A stretch of 64,000 nucleotides of DNA from Sphingomonas corticis (lineage in GTDB: Bacteria; Pseudomonadota; Alphaproteobacteria; Sphingomonadales; Sphingomonadaceae), in NCBI RefSeq assembly GCF_012035195.1, contig NZ_JAAVJH010000010.1, positions 1 to 64,000 of the forward strand. The letters are read 5' to 3'. Position 1 is the stretch's first letter; each line of letters begins with the position of its first letter. Positions 37,188 through 45,466 of this stretch are shown piece by piece. The position numbers were made by a program, and so were the translations under genes. The notes below the pieces were generated by a model, which worked only from the letters and a program-made list of their open reading frames with translations, ran no database searches and was not told where the DNA came from.

Positions 37188-37703
37188 TTACGCGGCTTCC
37201 TTCTCGGCGTAGGCCGACAGGACGCGCGCGATCTGCGCCGCGGGCGCCTGCGTGATCGTCGCCAGCTTCGTGGCGGGCGCCACGATCAGGCCCACGATCT
37301 TGGCGCGCAGCTCGTCCAGCGACGGGAGCGTCGCCAGCGCCTGCACGCCCGCCAGGTCGAGCGCGGTCGCGCCCATCGCCCCGCCGACGATCTCGAACTT
37401 GTCGGTCGTCTTGGCGAAGTCGACGGCCACCTTGGCGGCCGCGACGGGGTCGACGGAGGTGGCCAGCGCCACGGGACCGGTGAGCATATCGCTCAGCGAG
37501 CCGTAGTCGGTGCCGTCCAGCGCGATCCTGGCAAGCCGGTTCTTCGAGACCTTGTAGGTCGCGCCGGCGTCCCGCATCCGGTTGCGCAGGTCCGTGGACT
37601 GCGCGACCGTCATGCCGAGGTTGCGGGTGACGACCACCACGCCGACCTCGGAGAAGGTGCGGTTCAGATCGGCGACGGCCTGGGTCTTCTGAGTACGATC
37701 CAT
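37188..37703 (-). CDS. rplJ: 50S ribosomal protein L10
   Basis: A 171-residue stalk-base protein that anchors L7/L12 dimers. MDRTQKTQAVADLNRTFSEVG at the start and a C-terminal helix (ITQAPAAQIARVLSAYAEKEAA) for L12 binding are recognisable. ATG 37703 is the usual start; an upstream in-frame ATG at 37721 adds six residues. L10 normally represses its own operon by binding the leader mRNA. It is separated from rplA by about 6 kb of unrelated genes, so it must have its own promoter in 37704-38049. Confidence 0.96.
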   Translation of the reverse strand: MDRTQKTQAVADLNRTFSEVGVVVVTRNLGMTVAQSTDLRNRMRDAGATYKVSKNRLARIALDGTDYGSLSDMLTGPVALATSVDPVAAAKVAVDFAKTTDKFEIVGGAMGATALDLAGVQALATLPSLDELRAKIVGLIVAPATKLATITQAPAAQIARVLSAYAEKEAA

Positions 37704-37860
37704 GCCATTCTCCACGTACATGGGCGCAGCCGGCCAGCGGATGCGCCCGTTGCTTACAGTCCAGCGATGGGGAATGGTGGGCAGACCGGAACGGCGCCGT
37801 GGCGCGGCCGGTCGAGATCCTGCAATCCCCGCCTCGGCGGGGAATTAAGACCGTGAGGTC
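37704..37860 (-). promoter_or_regulatory. Probable leader of the rplJL operon
   Basis: About 160 bp before rplJ that contains TCCCCGCC-TC-GGCGGGGA (37826-37843) and GACC-GTGA-GGTC (37849-37860). In many bacteria this position carries the L10-binding leader RNA for autogenous control. The specific L10 kink-turn could not be confirmed by eye; the call rests on position and structure. Confidence 0.4.
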
Positions 37861-37940
37861 ACCCGCTGTCTCGGACGGAGCGCCGGCGCGAACGCCGATG
37901 CTTGGGCGCGCCCCTAGCGGCAGGACGGCGGCGGGTCAAG

Positions 37941-37969
37941 CTGTCTCCGAACCGTCACGTCGCCGTCAC
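37941..37969 (+). promoter_or_regulatory. Pho box (three repeats) before phoX
   Basis: CTGTCTC-N4-CCGTCAC-N4-CCGTCAC: three 7-mers spaced by exactly four bases, the 11-bp period of PhoB-binding sites (consensus CTGTCAT or CTGTCAC). It lies 81 bp upstream of a PhoX phosphatase gene, which is a known PhoB target in other proteobacteria. Confidence 0.72.
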
Positions 37970-38049
37970 CGCGGCGTCGCCGAACTGCAACCGCACTGCC
38001 GCATCCCGCGGTCAAAGAGCGATCCAACGGCTTTCCCGGGGGATCATCC

Positions 38050-40512
38050 ATGTTCGGCTACGACGACGGCGACATCGACACCAATCGCTCGCGCAACACG
38101 CATCTGTCGGAGATCGTGTCGGAGCGCTACTCGCGGCGGCAGACGCTGCTGGGCGGGCTGGGCGCGATGGCGACCGCGGCGTTCGGCGCCAGTCTGCTCG
38201 CCGGGTGCAGCGACGACGAGAACGGCGTCGGCCAGGCCCCAGTCGTCGTCACCGCGGGCGAGAACGTCGCCACCACCGCGGGCAAGCGCGTCACGCTGAC
38301 TCCGCAGGCGAGCGACAATGCCGCGACGACCAGCTTCACGCAGGTGAGCGGCCCCACCGTGACGACGACGACCAGCGGCAAGGCGATCAGCTTCGTCGCG
38401 CCGGCGGTGGCCACGGCCACCCCGCTGGTGTTCGAATTCGCCGCCACGCTGAACGGCCGCACCGGCCGCGCGCAGTCGACGGTGACGGTCAGCCCCGCGA
38501 CGCTCGATTTCGTCGCCGTCACGAAGAACAAGAACGACGTGGTGACCGTTCCAGCCAATTACGCCGTTACCGTGCTCTACCGCCTGGGCGACCCGCTGGC
38601 GGCGGGCGTGCCGGCCTATGCCAACGACGGGCAGGACACGAACTTCGCGCAGCGCGCGGGCGACCATCACGACGGCATGAGCTACTTCGGCCTCGCCGCC
38701 ACCGGCACCGCGCCGGCGACCAGCAATACGCGCGGGCTGCTGGTCATGAACCATGAGAACATCACGGAGAGCTACCTCCACCTCAACGGCCCCACCAACC
38801 TGTCCGGCCCCGCCGCGCGGCCCACCGCGGAAGTGGTGAAGGAGATCGAGGCGCACGGCGTCTCCGTGGTGGAGGTGTCGCGCGCCGCATCGGGCGCTTG
38901 GAGCTACAATCAGGCGTCCGCGCTCAACCGCCGCATCACGCCGAACACGCCGATGCGCTTCAACGGCCCGGTGCGCGGCAACGCGGCGCTGGTGACGGTG
39001 GCGTCCGCGGACGGCACCACCGGCCGCGGCACGATCAACAATTGCGCCAACGGCCAGATGCCGTGGAACACGTACCTGACCTGCGAGGAGAATTGGGCCG
39101 GATACTTCCGCCGCGACGCCGACGCGGCGCTGCGCAGCGCGAAGCAGAACCGCAGCCTGGCGCGCTACGGCATCGGCGAAGGGCGCGCGGGCAATTACCG
39201 CTGGACCAGCGCCGCGCCCGCGGACGCGAACGACACCCGCTTCGCCCGCTGGAACGCCACGGCCGACGTTGCGCTCGCCGCCGGCGGCGCGCAGGACTTC
39301 CGCAACGAACCGAACCATTTCGGCTGGGTGGTGGAGATCGACCCCTATGATCCCGCCTCCACCCCGCGCAAGCGCACCGCGCTGGGCCGGATGAACCACG
39401 AAGGCTGCTGGATCGGCCGCACCGTCGCCGGGGTGAAGCCCGCCTTCTACATGGGCGACGACGCGCAGAACGAATATATCTACAAGTTCGTGTCGAACAC
39501 CGCCTGGACCGCGGCGGACGCGGGCGCGGCGGACCGGCTGGCGATCGGCGACAAGTATCTCGACGCCGGCACGCTCTACGTGGCGAAGTTCAACGCGGAC
39601 GGCACCGGCCAGTGGCTGCCGCTCGTCTTCGGTCAGGGTCCGCTGACCGCGGCCAACGCCGACTTCGCCTTCGTCGACCAGGCCGACGTGCTGCTGAACA
39701 CCCGCATCGCCGCCGACCTGCTCGGCGCGACGCCGATGGACCGGCCGGAATGGACCGCGGTGAACCCCGCCAACGGCGAGATGTACTGCACGCTGACCAA
39801 CAACAGCTCGCGCCGCCCCACCGGCACGCGCGCGGTGGATGCGGCGAACCCGCGCGCCTATACCGATCCGAAGACCGACGGGCGCGCCGCGGGCACGGGC
39901 AACGTCAACGGCCACGTCGTTCGCCTGCGCGAGAACGGCGACACGACGGAGGCGACCGCCTTCGCGTGGGACGTCTACGCCTTCGGCGCGGGCGAGGATT
40001 TGGAGGCGACGAACATCAACCTGTCGTCGCTGACCGCGGAGAACGACTTCTCCTCGCCCGACGGCCTCTGGTTCGGTGCGGCCACCAACCCCAGCGGACA
40101 GGTGAACCCGCTGCTGTGGCTACAGACCGACGACGGCGCGTATACCGACATCACGAACAACCAGATGCTCGCCGCGCTGCCGGGCCGCGTCGGCGACGGT
40201 GCCGCGCGCAGCGTGACCAGCACGCTGGCCGGCGCGACCGCGACCGTCACCACGCGCATCGGCGCGGCGCCGGGAACGCGGCTGAAGCGCTTCCTGGTCG
40301 GACCCCGGGAGTGCGAGATCACCGGCATCACCTCCACGCCGGACGGCGAATCGCTGTTCGTGAACATCCAGCACCCGGGCGAGGGCGGGGGGCCGGCGAA
40401 CATCACGTCCAGCTGGCCGGCCACGCAATCGGGCCAGCAGGGCACCAGCCGCCCGCGCTCGGCGACGATCGTCATCACCAAGGTGGACGGCAACGGCGTG
40501 GTGGGTCTGTAG
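38050..40512 (+). CDS. phoX: PhoX-family alkaline phosphatase (Tat-exported)
   Basis: An 820-residue phosphatase of the DUF839/PhoX family, calcium- and iron-dependent, releasing phosphate from organic esters outside the inner membrane. A Tat signal is seen at SRRQTLLGGLG with hydrophobic core and a Cys in LLAGCSDD, so it may be a lipoprotein. Residues about 60-155 resemble an immunoglobulin-like domain, an addition absent from the simplest PhoX forms. The catalytic part includes HHDGMSYFGL, LLVMNHENI and TYLTCEENWAGYF, the family signatures. A Pho box lies upstream. It is divergent from rplJ. Confidence 0.88.
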   Translation: MFGYDDGDIDTNRSRNTHLSEIVSERYSRRQTLLGGLGAMATAAFGASLLAGCSDDENGVGQAPVVVTAGENVATTAGKRVTLTPQASDNAATTSFTQVSGPTVTTTTSGKAISFVAPAVATATPLVFEFAATLNGRTGRAQSTVTVSPATLDFVAVTKNKNDVVTVPANYAVTVLYRLGDPLAAGVPAYANDGQDTNFAQRAGDHHDGMSYFGLAATGTAPATSNTRGLLVMNHENITESYLHLNGPTNLSGPAARPTAEVVKEIEAHGVSVVEVSRAASGAWSYNQASALNRRITPNTPMRFNGPVRGNAALVTVASADGTTGRGTINNCANGQMPWNTYLTCEENWAGYFRRDADAALRSAKQNRSLARYGIGEGRAGNYRWTSAAPADANDTRFARWNATADVALAAGGAQDFRNEPNHFGWVVEIDPYDPASTPRKRTALGRMNHEGCWIGRTVAGVKPAFYMGDDAQNEYIYKFVSNTAWTAADAGAADRLAIGDKYLDAGTLYVAKFNADGTGQWLPLVFGQGPLTAANADFAFVDQADVLLNTRIAADLLGATPMDRPEWTAVNPANGEMYCTLTNNSSRRPTGTRAVDAANPRAYTDPKTDGRAAGTGNVNGHVVRLRENGDTTEATAFAWDVYAFGAGEDLEATNINLSSLTAENDFSSPDGLWFGAATNPSGQVNPLLWLQTDDGAYTDITNNQMLAALPGRVGDGAARSVTSTLAGATATVTTRIGAAPGTRLKRFLVGPRECEITGITSTPDGESLFVNIQHPGEGGGPANITSSWPATQSGQQGTSRPRSATIVITKVDGNGVVGL

Positions 40513-40519
40513 GCGGCGG

Positions 40520-41203
40520 TCAGCGCTCCAGCCACCAGCGCTGCTGCCAGGCGCGCTCCTCCGCCACCGCGCGGCCGGCGGTGTCCTGCGCGGGAGCGTA
40601 GCGGAAGCGCTCTTCGATCAGGCGGCACGTGGCGGCGTCCAGCGCGGCGTCGCCCGCGCTGCGCTGGACGCGGCAGCGACGCGCGTGCCCGTCCGTGTCG
40701 ACGGTGAAGCGCACCGTCGCGATCCCCTCCGCGCGGGTGCGGCGCGCCTCCGCGGGATAGTCGCGATCCTCGATCCGGCCGGACAGCAGCCGCGCGCGCC
40801 GGCCGCCGTCACCGCTGCCGCCTGCGCCGTGGCCCCAGCCGCCGGTTGCCGCCCCCGTGCCGCCACCCGACGCGGCCGTGCCGGCGAGGGGAGCCGCGCC
40901 CTCGTCCGGCAGCACCGCCGCGACGGGGGGCGGCGGGCGCGGCGCGACGGGCGGCATCGGCGCCACCACCGGGGTACGGCGCGCCTGCCGCCCCGCCGCG
41001 CCGGCGACTCGCGGCGCCCGCGCCGGCGATCGGACCCGCTCGTCACGCGATGGTGGCGGAGGAGGAGGGGGCGCGACGTCGAAGGTCGAGAGCGCGGTCT
41101 CGCTTGCCGGGCGGGCCACGCGCGGACCACCCGACAGCAGCAGGAACAGCAGGCCCGCATGGACCAGCGCGACGAGCGCGGCGGATGCGATCCGCTCCCG
41201 CAT
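40520..41203 (-). CDS. TonB-like energy-transducing protein
   Basis: A 227-residue protein: N-terminal membrane anchor (about 5-27, SAALVALVHAGLLFLLLSGG), a Pro-rich periplasmic spacer (PPPPPPPS and later PPVAPRPPPPVAA), a Gly-rich segment, and a C-terminal TonB fold (RDYPAEARRTRAEGIATVRF). It could energise TonB receptors such as the one at 7782, but it lacks exbB/exbD neighbours. It follows the FMN oxidase gene by 5 bp and ends head-to-head with phoX across 7 bp. TonB paralogues of this type are common and their receptors are hard to assign. Confidence 0.8.
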   Translation of the reverse strand: MRERIASAALVALVHAGLLFLLLSGGPRVARPASETALSTFDVAPPPPPPPSRDERVRSPARAPRVAGAAGRQARRTPVVAPMPPVAPRPPPPVAAVLPDEGAAPLAGTAASGGGTGAATGGWGHGAGGSGDGGRRARLLSGRIEDRDYPAEARRTRAEGIATVRFTVDTDGHARRCRVQRSAGDAALDAATCRLIEERFRYAPAQDTAGRAVAEERAWQQRWWLER

Positions 41204-41208
41204 GGCCG

Positions 41209-42378
41209 TCAGCGGTCGGTCCGCACCGCCCCCGCTTCGCGCACCGCCGCGATCGTCGGCCAGCCGTCCACCGCCATCAGCAGGTCCGCCTCGGCGAGCA
41301 GGCAGCGCAGCACGTGCGCGCAGCCGCGGTCGCCGCCCAGCGCCAGGCCGTAGCTGTACGGGCGGCCGACGCCGACCAGGTCCGCGCCCAGCGCCACCGC
41401 CTTCACCACGTCGCTGCCCGACCGGATGCCGCTGTCGAACAGCACCGGGACCCGGCCCGCTGCCGCCTCCGCCACCGCGGGCAGCATGTCGATCGCCGCG
41501 ATGCCGCCGTTCGCCTGCCGACCGCCGTGATTGGACACGTAGATGCCGTCCGCCCCGCCGTCGATCGCGCGGCGCGCGTCGTCGGGGTGGCAGATGCCCT
41601 TCAGCACGATGGGCAAGCTCGTCAGCGACTTCAGCCACGGCAGGTCGTCCCACGTCAGCACCTTGCCGAACGTCGCGCCCCAGGTGCCGATGGCGGTGCG
41701 CAGGTCCTCCTCGGGCGGCTGGGCGAGCAGCCGGCGAAAGGCGGGATCGACGAAATAGTTCTGCAGCACGTGGCCGCGCAATTGCGGAAAGTTGGACACG
41801 TTCAGGTCGCGCGGGCGCCAGCCGGTGACCCAGGTGTCCAGCGTGACGACGATCGCCGCATAGCCTGCCGCCTCCGCGCGCGACACCAGGCTGGCGGCGA
41901 CCTCCGGATCGCGCGGGGTATAAAGCTGGAAGAAGGCGGGCACGTCGCCGCACGCGACCTTCACGTCCTCCAGCGGGTCGTTCGACAGCGTGGAGGCGGT
42001 GAGCGGCACGCCGGTCGCCGCGCTCGCGCGCGCGGCGGCGAGGTCGCCGTGGCTATCCTGCGTGCACAGGCCGGTGACGCCGATCGGCGCCATGAACAGC
42101 GGGGAGGGCAGGTCGAGGCCGAAGGCGCGGACGGACAGGTCGCGCCGCGCGCTATCCACCATCATCCGCGGCACCATGCCCCAATGGCGGAAGGCGCGCG
42201 CATTCTCGTCCTGCGTCCACTCGTCGCCGCAGCCGCCCTGGACGTAGTTCAGCACCGACGGCGGCATCGCCGCCTCCGCCCGCGCCTTCAGCGTGGCGAA
42301 GTCGACCGGCCATTCCGGAACGATCCCGGCCAGGCCCGCACCGTAGATGGCGGTCTGCAAGTCACCGTAATGCGCCAT
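41209..42378 (-). CDS. FMN-dependent alpha-hydroxy acid oxidase/dehydrogenase (LldD-like)
   Basis: A 389-residue TIM-barrel flavoprotein. Family features: FFQLYTPRD, the active-site SNHGGRQ with catalytic His, VLFDSGIRSGSDVVKA and GVGRPY. Such enzymes oxidise L-lactate, glycolate, mandelate or related 2-hydroxy acids; lactate dehydrogenase and lactate 2-monooxygenase are the nearest guesses, but substrate cannot be fixed by eye. A start at ATG 42378 has AGAGGA upstream and gives a sensible N-terminus; a longer frame begins at 42408. It is followed by the TonB-like gene after 5 bp. Confidence 0.85.
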   Translation of the reverse strand: MAHYGDLQTAIYGAGLAGIVPEWPVDFATLKARAEAAMPPSVLNYVQGGCGDEWTQDENARAFRHWGMVPRMMVDSARRDLSVRAFGLDLPSPLFMAPIGVTGLCTQDSHGDLAAARASAATGVPLTASTLSNDPLEDVKVACGDVPAFFQLYTPRDPEVAASLVSRAEAAGYAAIVVTLDTWVTGWRPRDLNVSNFPQLRGHVLQNYFVDPAFRRLLAQPPEEDLRTAIGTWGATFGKVLTWDDLPWLKSLTSLPIVLKGICHPDDARRAIDGGADGIYVSNHGGRQANGGIAAIDMLPAVAEAAAGRVPVLFDSGIRSGSDVVKAVALGADLVGVGRPYSYGLALGGDRGCAHVLRCLLAEADLLMAVDGWPTIAAVREAGAVRTDR

Positions 42379-42487
42379 GAAACGATATCCTCTTCCGGCC
42401 GCGACCATCGCGGCGGGAGAGGGGATTGTCGAGCGCAGGTTCGCCGGCGCCGCCGTCCCGGGGTAAAGCGACGGCGCCGGCGCGGCG

Positions 42488-42913
42488 TCAGGCCAGGGTC
42501 AGCCCGACGTCGAGATTGTTGCGCGTGGCATTGGAATAGGGGCAGATCTGGTGCGCCAGCGCGACCAGCTTCTCCGCGTCGGCGCGCTCCACGCCGGGCA
42601 GGTCGACCAGCAGGTCGGCGGTGATGCCGAACCCGCCCTCGCTGCGCGGGCCGATGCCCACGGTGGCGGTCACCTCCGCCTCGGCGGGAACCTTCATCTT
42701 CAACTGGGCGCCCGCGGCCTTCAGCGCGCCGATGAAGCAGGCGGAATAGCCCGCCGCGAACAGCTGCTCCGGATTGGTGCCGCTGCCGCCCGCGCCGCCG
42801 AGTTCCTTGGGCGTGGACAGTTTCACGTCGAAGCTGCCGTCGTTGACGATGGCGTGGCCGTCGCGCCCGCCGGTCGCGTGGGCGGTGGTGCGGTATTTGA
42901 CGTCGACGGCCAT
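42488..42913 (-). CDS. ohr: Organic hydroperoxide resistance protein Ohr
   Basis: A 141-residue thiol peroxidase of the OsmC/Ohr family that reduces lipid and other organic hydroperoxides. The two catalytic cysteines are Cys59 ([10 protein letters not shown]) and Cys124 ([11 protein letters not shown]), and the early Gly-rich segment [10 protein letters not shown] is typical. It is divergently transcribed from a MarR-type regulator (ohrR) with two palindromic operators between them. It lies in the block inserted between rplA and rplJ. Confidence 0.95.
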   Translation of the reverse strand: MAVDVKYRTTAHATGGRDGHAIVNDGSFDVKLSTPKELGGAGGSGTNPEQLFAAGYSACFIGALKAAGAQLKMKVPAEAEVTATVGIGPRSEGGFGITADLLVDLPGVERADAEKLVALAHQICPYSNATRNNLDVGLTLA

Positions 42914-42942
42914 GACGAGCTCCTATCCATGCTGCGATATAG

Positions 42943-42956
42943 ATTATCGCGATAAT
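42943..42956. promoter_or_regulatory. OhrR-type operator 1
   Basis: ATTATCGCGATAAT, a perfect 14-bp palindrome, 30 bp before the ohr start. Its TATCGCGATA core recurs at 42998. Confidence 0.7.
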
Positions 42957-42997
42957 TGATATGTGGGGTCGATCGTTGCCCTTGTCCAGAAAAAAGG

Positions 42998-43007
42998 TAT
43001 CGCGATA
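42998..43007. promoter_or_regulatory. OhrR-type operator 2
   Basis: TATCGCGATA, identical core to operator 1. The two centres are 53 bp apart, about five helical turns, so bound dimers would face the same side of the DNA. It lies 41 bp before the ohrR start. Confidence 0.65.
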
Positions 43008-43047
43008 TCCTGTTTTGCGACACCGACGACGATCGAGGACATCGACC

Positions 43048-43476
43048 ATGGCCGAGCCCGCGCCGCTCGACGATCAGCTCTGCTTCGCGCTCTATGCCGC
43101 CTCGATGGCGGTGCAGCGCGCCTACAAGCCGCTGCTGGACGGGATCGGCATCACCTACCCGCAATATCTCGTGCTGCACGTGCTGTGGGAGGAGGAGGCG
43201 CGCAGCGTCGGCGCCATCGCCGAGCGGCTGGCGCTCGAATCGAGCACGGTGACGCCGCTGGTCAAGCGGCTGGAAGCGGCAGGCTTCGTGACCCGCGCGC
43301 GCGATACTGCGGACGAGCGCAGGGTGGAGGTGCGGCTGACGACGCGGGGGAAGGCGGTGCGCGAGGAATGCGGCTGCCTCGCCGATGCGGTGGTGGAACG
43401 GTCGGGCATGACCCTGGCGGAGCTGGGCGAGCTCAACGCGCGGGTGCGGGAGTTGCGCGACGCGCTGGTGCGATAG
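43048..43476 (+). CDS. ohrR: MarR-family regulator OhrR
   Basis: A 142-residue MarR regulator that senses organic peroxides through a reactive N-terminal Cys, here Cys12 in LDDQLCFALYAAS, the conserved OhrR position. The winged helix follows (SVGAIAERLALESSTVTPLVKRLEAAGFVTRARD and wing DERRVEVRLT). Two other Cys are present (residues in EECGCLAD), allowing a disulfide switch. It is divergent from ohr and probably represses both through the TATCGCGATA sites. Confidence 0.92.
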   Translation: MAEPAPLDDQLCFALYAASMAVQRAYKPLLDGIGITYPQYLVLHVLWEEEARSVGAIAERLALESSTVTPLVKRLEAAGFVTRARDTADERRVEVRLTTRGKAVREECGCLADAVVERSGMTLAELGELNARVRELRDALVR

Positions 43477-43519
43477 ACCGTCGCTGCCGGTCGCGTCCTC
43501 GCCGGCGTGGGGAAGCGAA

Positions 43520-43555
43520 AAGGGCCGGGATCGCTCCCGGCCCTTCGTGTTTTTC
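43520..43555. terminator. Bidirectional terminator between ohrR and rplA
   Basis: AAGGGCCGGGA, loop TCGC, TCCCGGCCCTT, then CGTGTTTTT on the plus strand and a short T-run on the minus strand. It ends ohrR on one side and rplKA on the other. Confidence 0.85.
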
Positions 43556-43572
43556 GGGTGAGGATCGGCGCC

Positions 43573-44265
43573 TTACGCGCCTGCCACCTCGGCCACGTCC
43601 ACCTTGATGCCGCTGCCCATCGTCGAGCTGATCGCCACCTTGCGGACGTACTTGCCCTTCGCGCCCGACGGCTTGGCCTTCACCACCGCGTCGACCAGCG
43701 CGTCGAAGTTGCGGCGCAGGTCCGCTTCCGCGAACGACGCCTTGCCGATGCCGGAGTGGATGATGCCGGCCTTCTCGACGCGATATTCCACCTGGCCGCC
43801 CTTGGCCGCCTTCACCGCCTCGGCGACGTTCATCGTCACGGTGCCCAGCTTCGGGTTCGGCATCAGGCCCTTGGGGCCCAGCACCTTGCCCAGCCGGCCG
43901 ACGACGCCCATCAGGTCCGGCGTCGCGATGCAGCGGTCGAAGTCGATCTTGCCGCCCTGGATCTCCTCCATCAGGTCCTCGGCACCGACCACGTCGGCCC
44001 CGGCCTCGCGCGCCTCGTCGGCCTTGGCGCCGCGGGCGAACACGCCGACGCGCACGGTCTTGCCGGTGCCGGCGGGCAGCGTCACCACGCCGCGGACCAT
44101 CTGGTCGGCGTGACGCGGGTCGACGCCCAGGTTCAGCGCGACCTCGATCGTCTCGTCGAACTTCGACGTGGCGCCCGACTTGGCCAGGGCGATCGCCTCG
44201 TCCACGCCGTGCAGCTTCTCACGATCGATCGTGACGGCCTTCTGCTTCTTCGTCAGCTTCGCCAC
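43573..44265 (-). CDS. rplA: 50S ribosomal protein L1
   Basis: A 230-residue L1 protein with [18 protein letters not shown] at the start, the RNA-binding region [12 protein letters not shown], and the signature [21 protein letters not shown]. It is part of the L1 stalk and a repressor of its own operon. It follows rplK by 4 bp. A terminator comes directly after it, so unlike the usual order it does not run into rplJ. Confidence 0.97.
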   Translation of the reverse strand: MAKLTKKQKAVTIDREKLHGVDEAIALAKSGATSKFDETIEVALNLGVDPRHADQMVRGVVTLPAGTGKTVRVGVFARGAKADEAREAGADVVGAEDLMEEIQGGKIDFDRCIATPDLMGVVGRLGKVLGPKGLMPNPKLGTVTMNVAEAVKAAKGGQVEYRVEKAGIIHSGIGKASFAEADLRRNFDALVDAVVKAKPSGAKGKYVRKVAISSTMGSGIKVDVAEVAGA

Positions 44266-44269
44266 GGTC

Positions 44270-44701
44270 TCAGCCCTCCACCACTTCGAGGCCCATCGCG
44301 CGGGCGCTGCCTTCGATGATCTTCGTCGCCGCCTCGATGTCGTTGGCGTTCAGATCCTTCATCTTCGTCTGCGCGATCTCGCTCAGCTGGCTGCGCTTGA
44401 TCTTGCCCGCGGACACCTTGCCCGGCTCCTTGGAGCCCGACTTCAGGTTCGCCGCCTTCTTAATGAGGAAGGTCGCCGGCGGCGTCTTCGTCACGAAGCT
44501 GAACGAGCGGTCGGCGTAGACGGTGATGACGGTGGGGAGGGGCGCGCCCTTCTCCATGTCGCCGGTCTGCGCGTTGAACGCCTTGCAGAATTCCATGATG
44601 TTCACGCCGCGCTGACCCAGCGCGGGGCCGATCGGCGGGGAGGGGTTGGCAGAGCCCGCGGGCACCTGCAGCTTGATGTAGCCGGTGATCTTCTTTGCCA
44701 T
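44270..44701 (-). CDS. rplK: 50S ribosomal protein L11
   Basis: A 143-residue L11 with [20 protein letters not shown] at the N-terminus, the Pro-rich [22 protein letters not shown] and the C-terminal rRNA-binding domain ([39 protein letters not shown]). Normal length. About 160 bp upstream (44702-44859) must hold the promoter of rplKA, because nusG is 2.9 kb away instead of adjacent. Confidence 0.97.
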   Translation of the reverse strand: MAKKITGYIKLQVPAGSANPSPPIGPALGQRGVNIMEFCKAFNAQTGDMEKGAPLPTVITVYADRSFSFVTKTPPATFLIKKAANLKSGSKEPGKVSAGKIKRSQLSEIAQTKMKDLNANDIEAATKIIEGSARAMGLEVVEG

Positions 44702-44859
44702 GTCACTCTCTGTGCTGGACCGGCGCGGGGCGCCCGTCCGTGTTCAAGTCGAGCGGTCCGATCGGGCGCGTGCAACGCGCCCTCCCGCAAGCCATCCATC
44801 GCTGTAGACGCTGGAAGGCGGCGCGCTTAGCGCAAAGCGCCGCCAATCGCAATGGCGGC

Positions 44860-45456
44860 TCAGCCCAGTCGCGCGCCGTCCGCCATGGCGGTGAAGTCCG
44901 GCAGGGCGGCGTCGAAATAGTGGAGCGCCGCGCCGTCGAGCGAGACGAGGTACAGCTTGCCCTTCACCACCGCCATCACCGCGCGCCCGCGCCGCTTCAC
45001 CTGGTCCTCGCCGACGTAGCTATAGTCGAAGCGCAGCCCCGGCGTGCCGAGGAAGGTGGCAGGCGACACCCCTTCCGCCGCGAACACGGTCGCGCCGGCC
45101 TTGATCCGGTAGTAGCTCTCCAGCATCGAGACGAGATCCTGCGGCGACATGTCGGCGCGGAAGACGGGGACCTTGCGGTCGTCCTTCTTGCGCTGTTTCG
45201 CGATGGCCTGGCCGTCCGGCAGCCCGCCGATGAACCCGATCGAATCGAGCAGCGGCCCGTTCTCGGTCCAATTCTCTTCCCAGGCGACGTCGTACCTGCC
45301 CCGGGGCGAACGGTTCCACGCGATGCCGGGCCGCACCGTCATGCTGCCCTTCGCCACCGTGACCGGAGCCGCGGGGACGAGCGCGTAGCGCGGGCCGCCG
45401 CAGCCGGCGAGCGCGAGGGACAGCGCCGCGACGGCGGCGAGACGGCGGTGATGCAT
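44860..45456 (-). CDS. Putative lipoprotein, last gene of the M48 operon
   Basis: A 198-residue protein with a lipobox (ALSLALAGCGG, Cys19). The mature part has mixed strands and helices and ends with YLVSLDGAALHYFDAALPDF. No family recognised. It starts 10 bp after the stop of the M48 peptidase gene, so the three genes 47475 to 44860 form one operon. A role as partner or substrate of the peptidase is inference from context only. Confidence 0.7.
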   Translation of the reverse strand: MHHRRLAAVAALSLALAGCGGPRYALVPAAPVTVAKGSMTVRPGIAWNRSPRGRYDVAWEENWTENGPLLDSIGFIGGLPDGQAIAKQRKKDDRKVPVFRADMSPQDLVSMLESYYRIKAGATVFAAEGVSPATFLGTPGLRFDYSYVGEDQVKRRGRAVMAVVKGKLYLVSLDGAALHYFDAALPDFTAMADGARLG

Positions 45457-45466
45457 GATGTTCCCC

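Noticed and set aside
44815..44846. GC hairpin downstream of the minus-strand lipoprotein gene, as terminator
   Set aside because: The stem is short relative to its loop and no T-run follows; not strong enough to list as a terminator.
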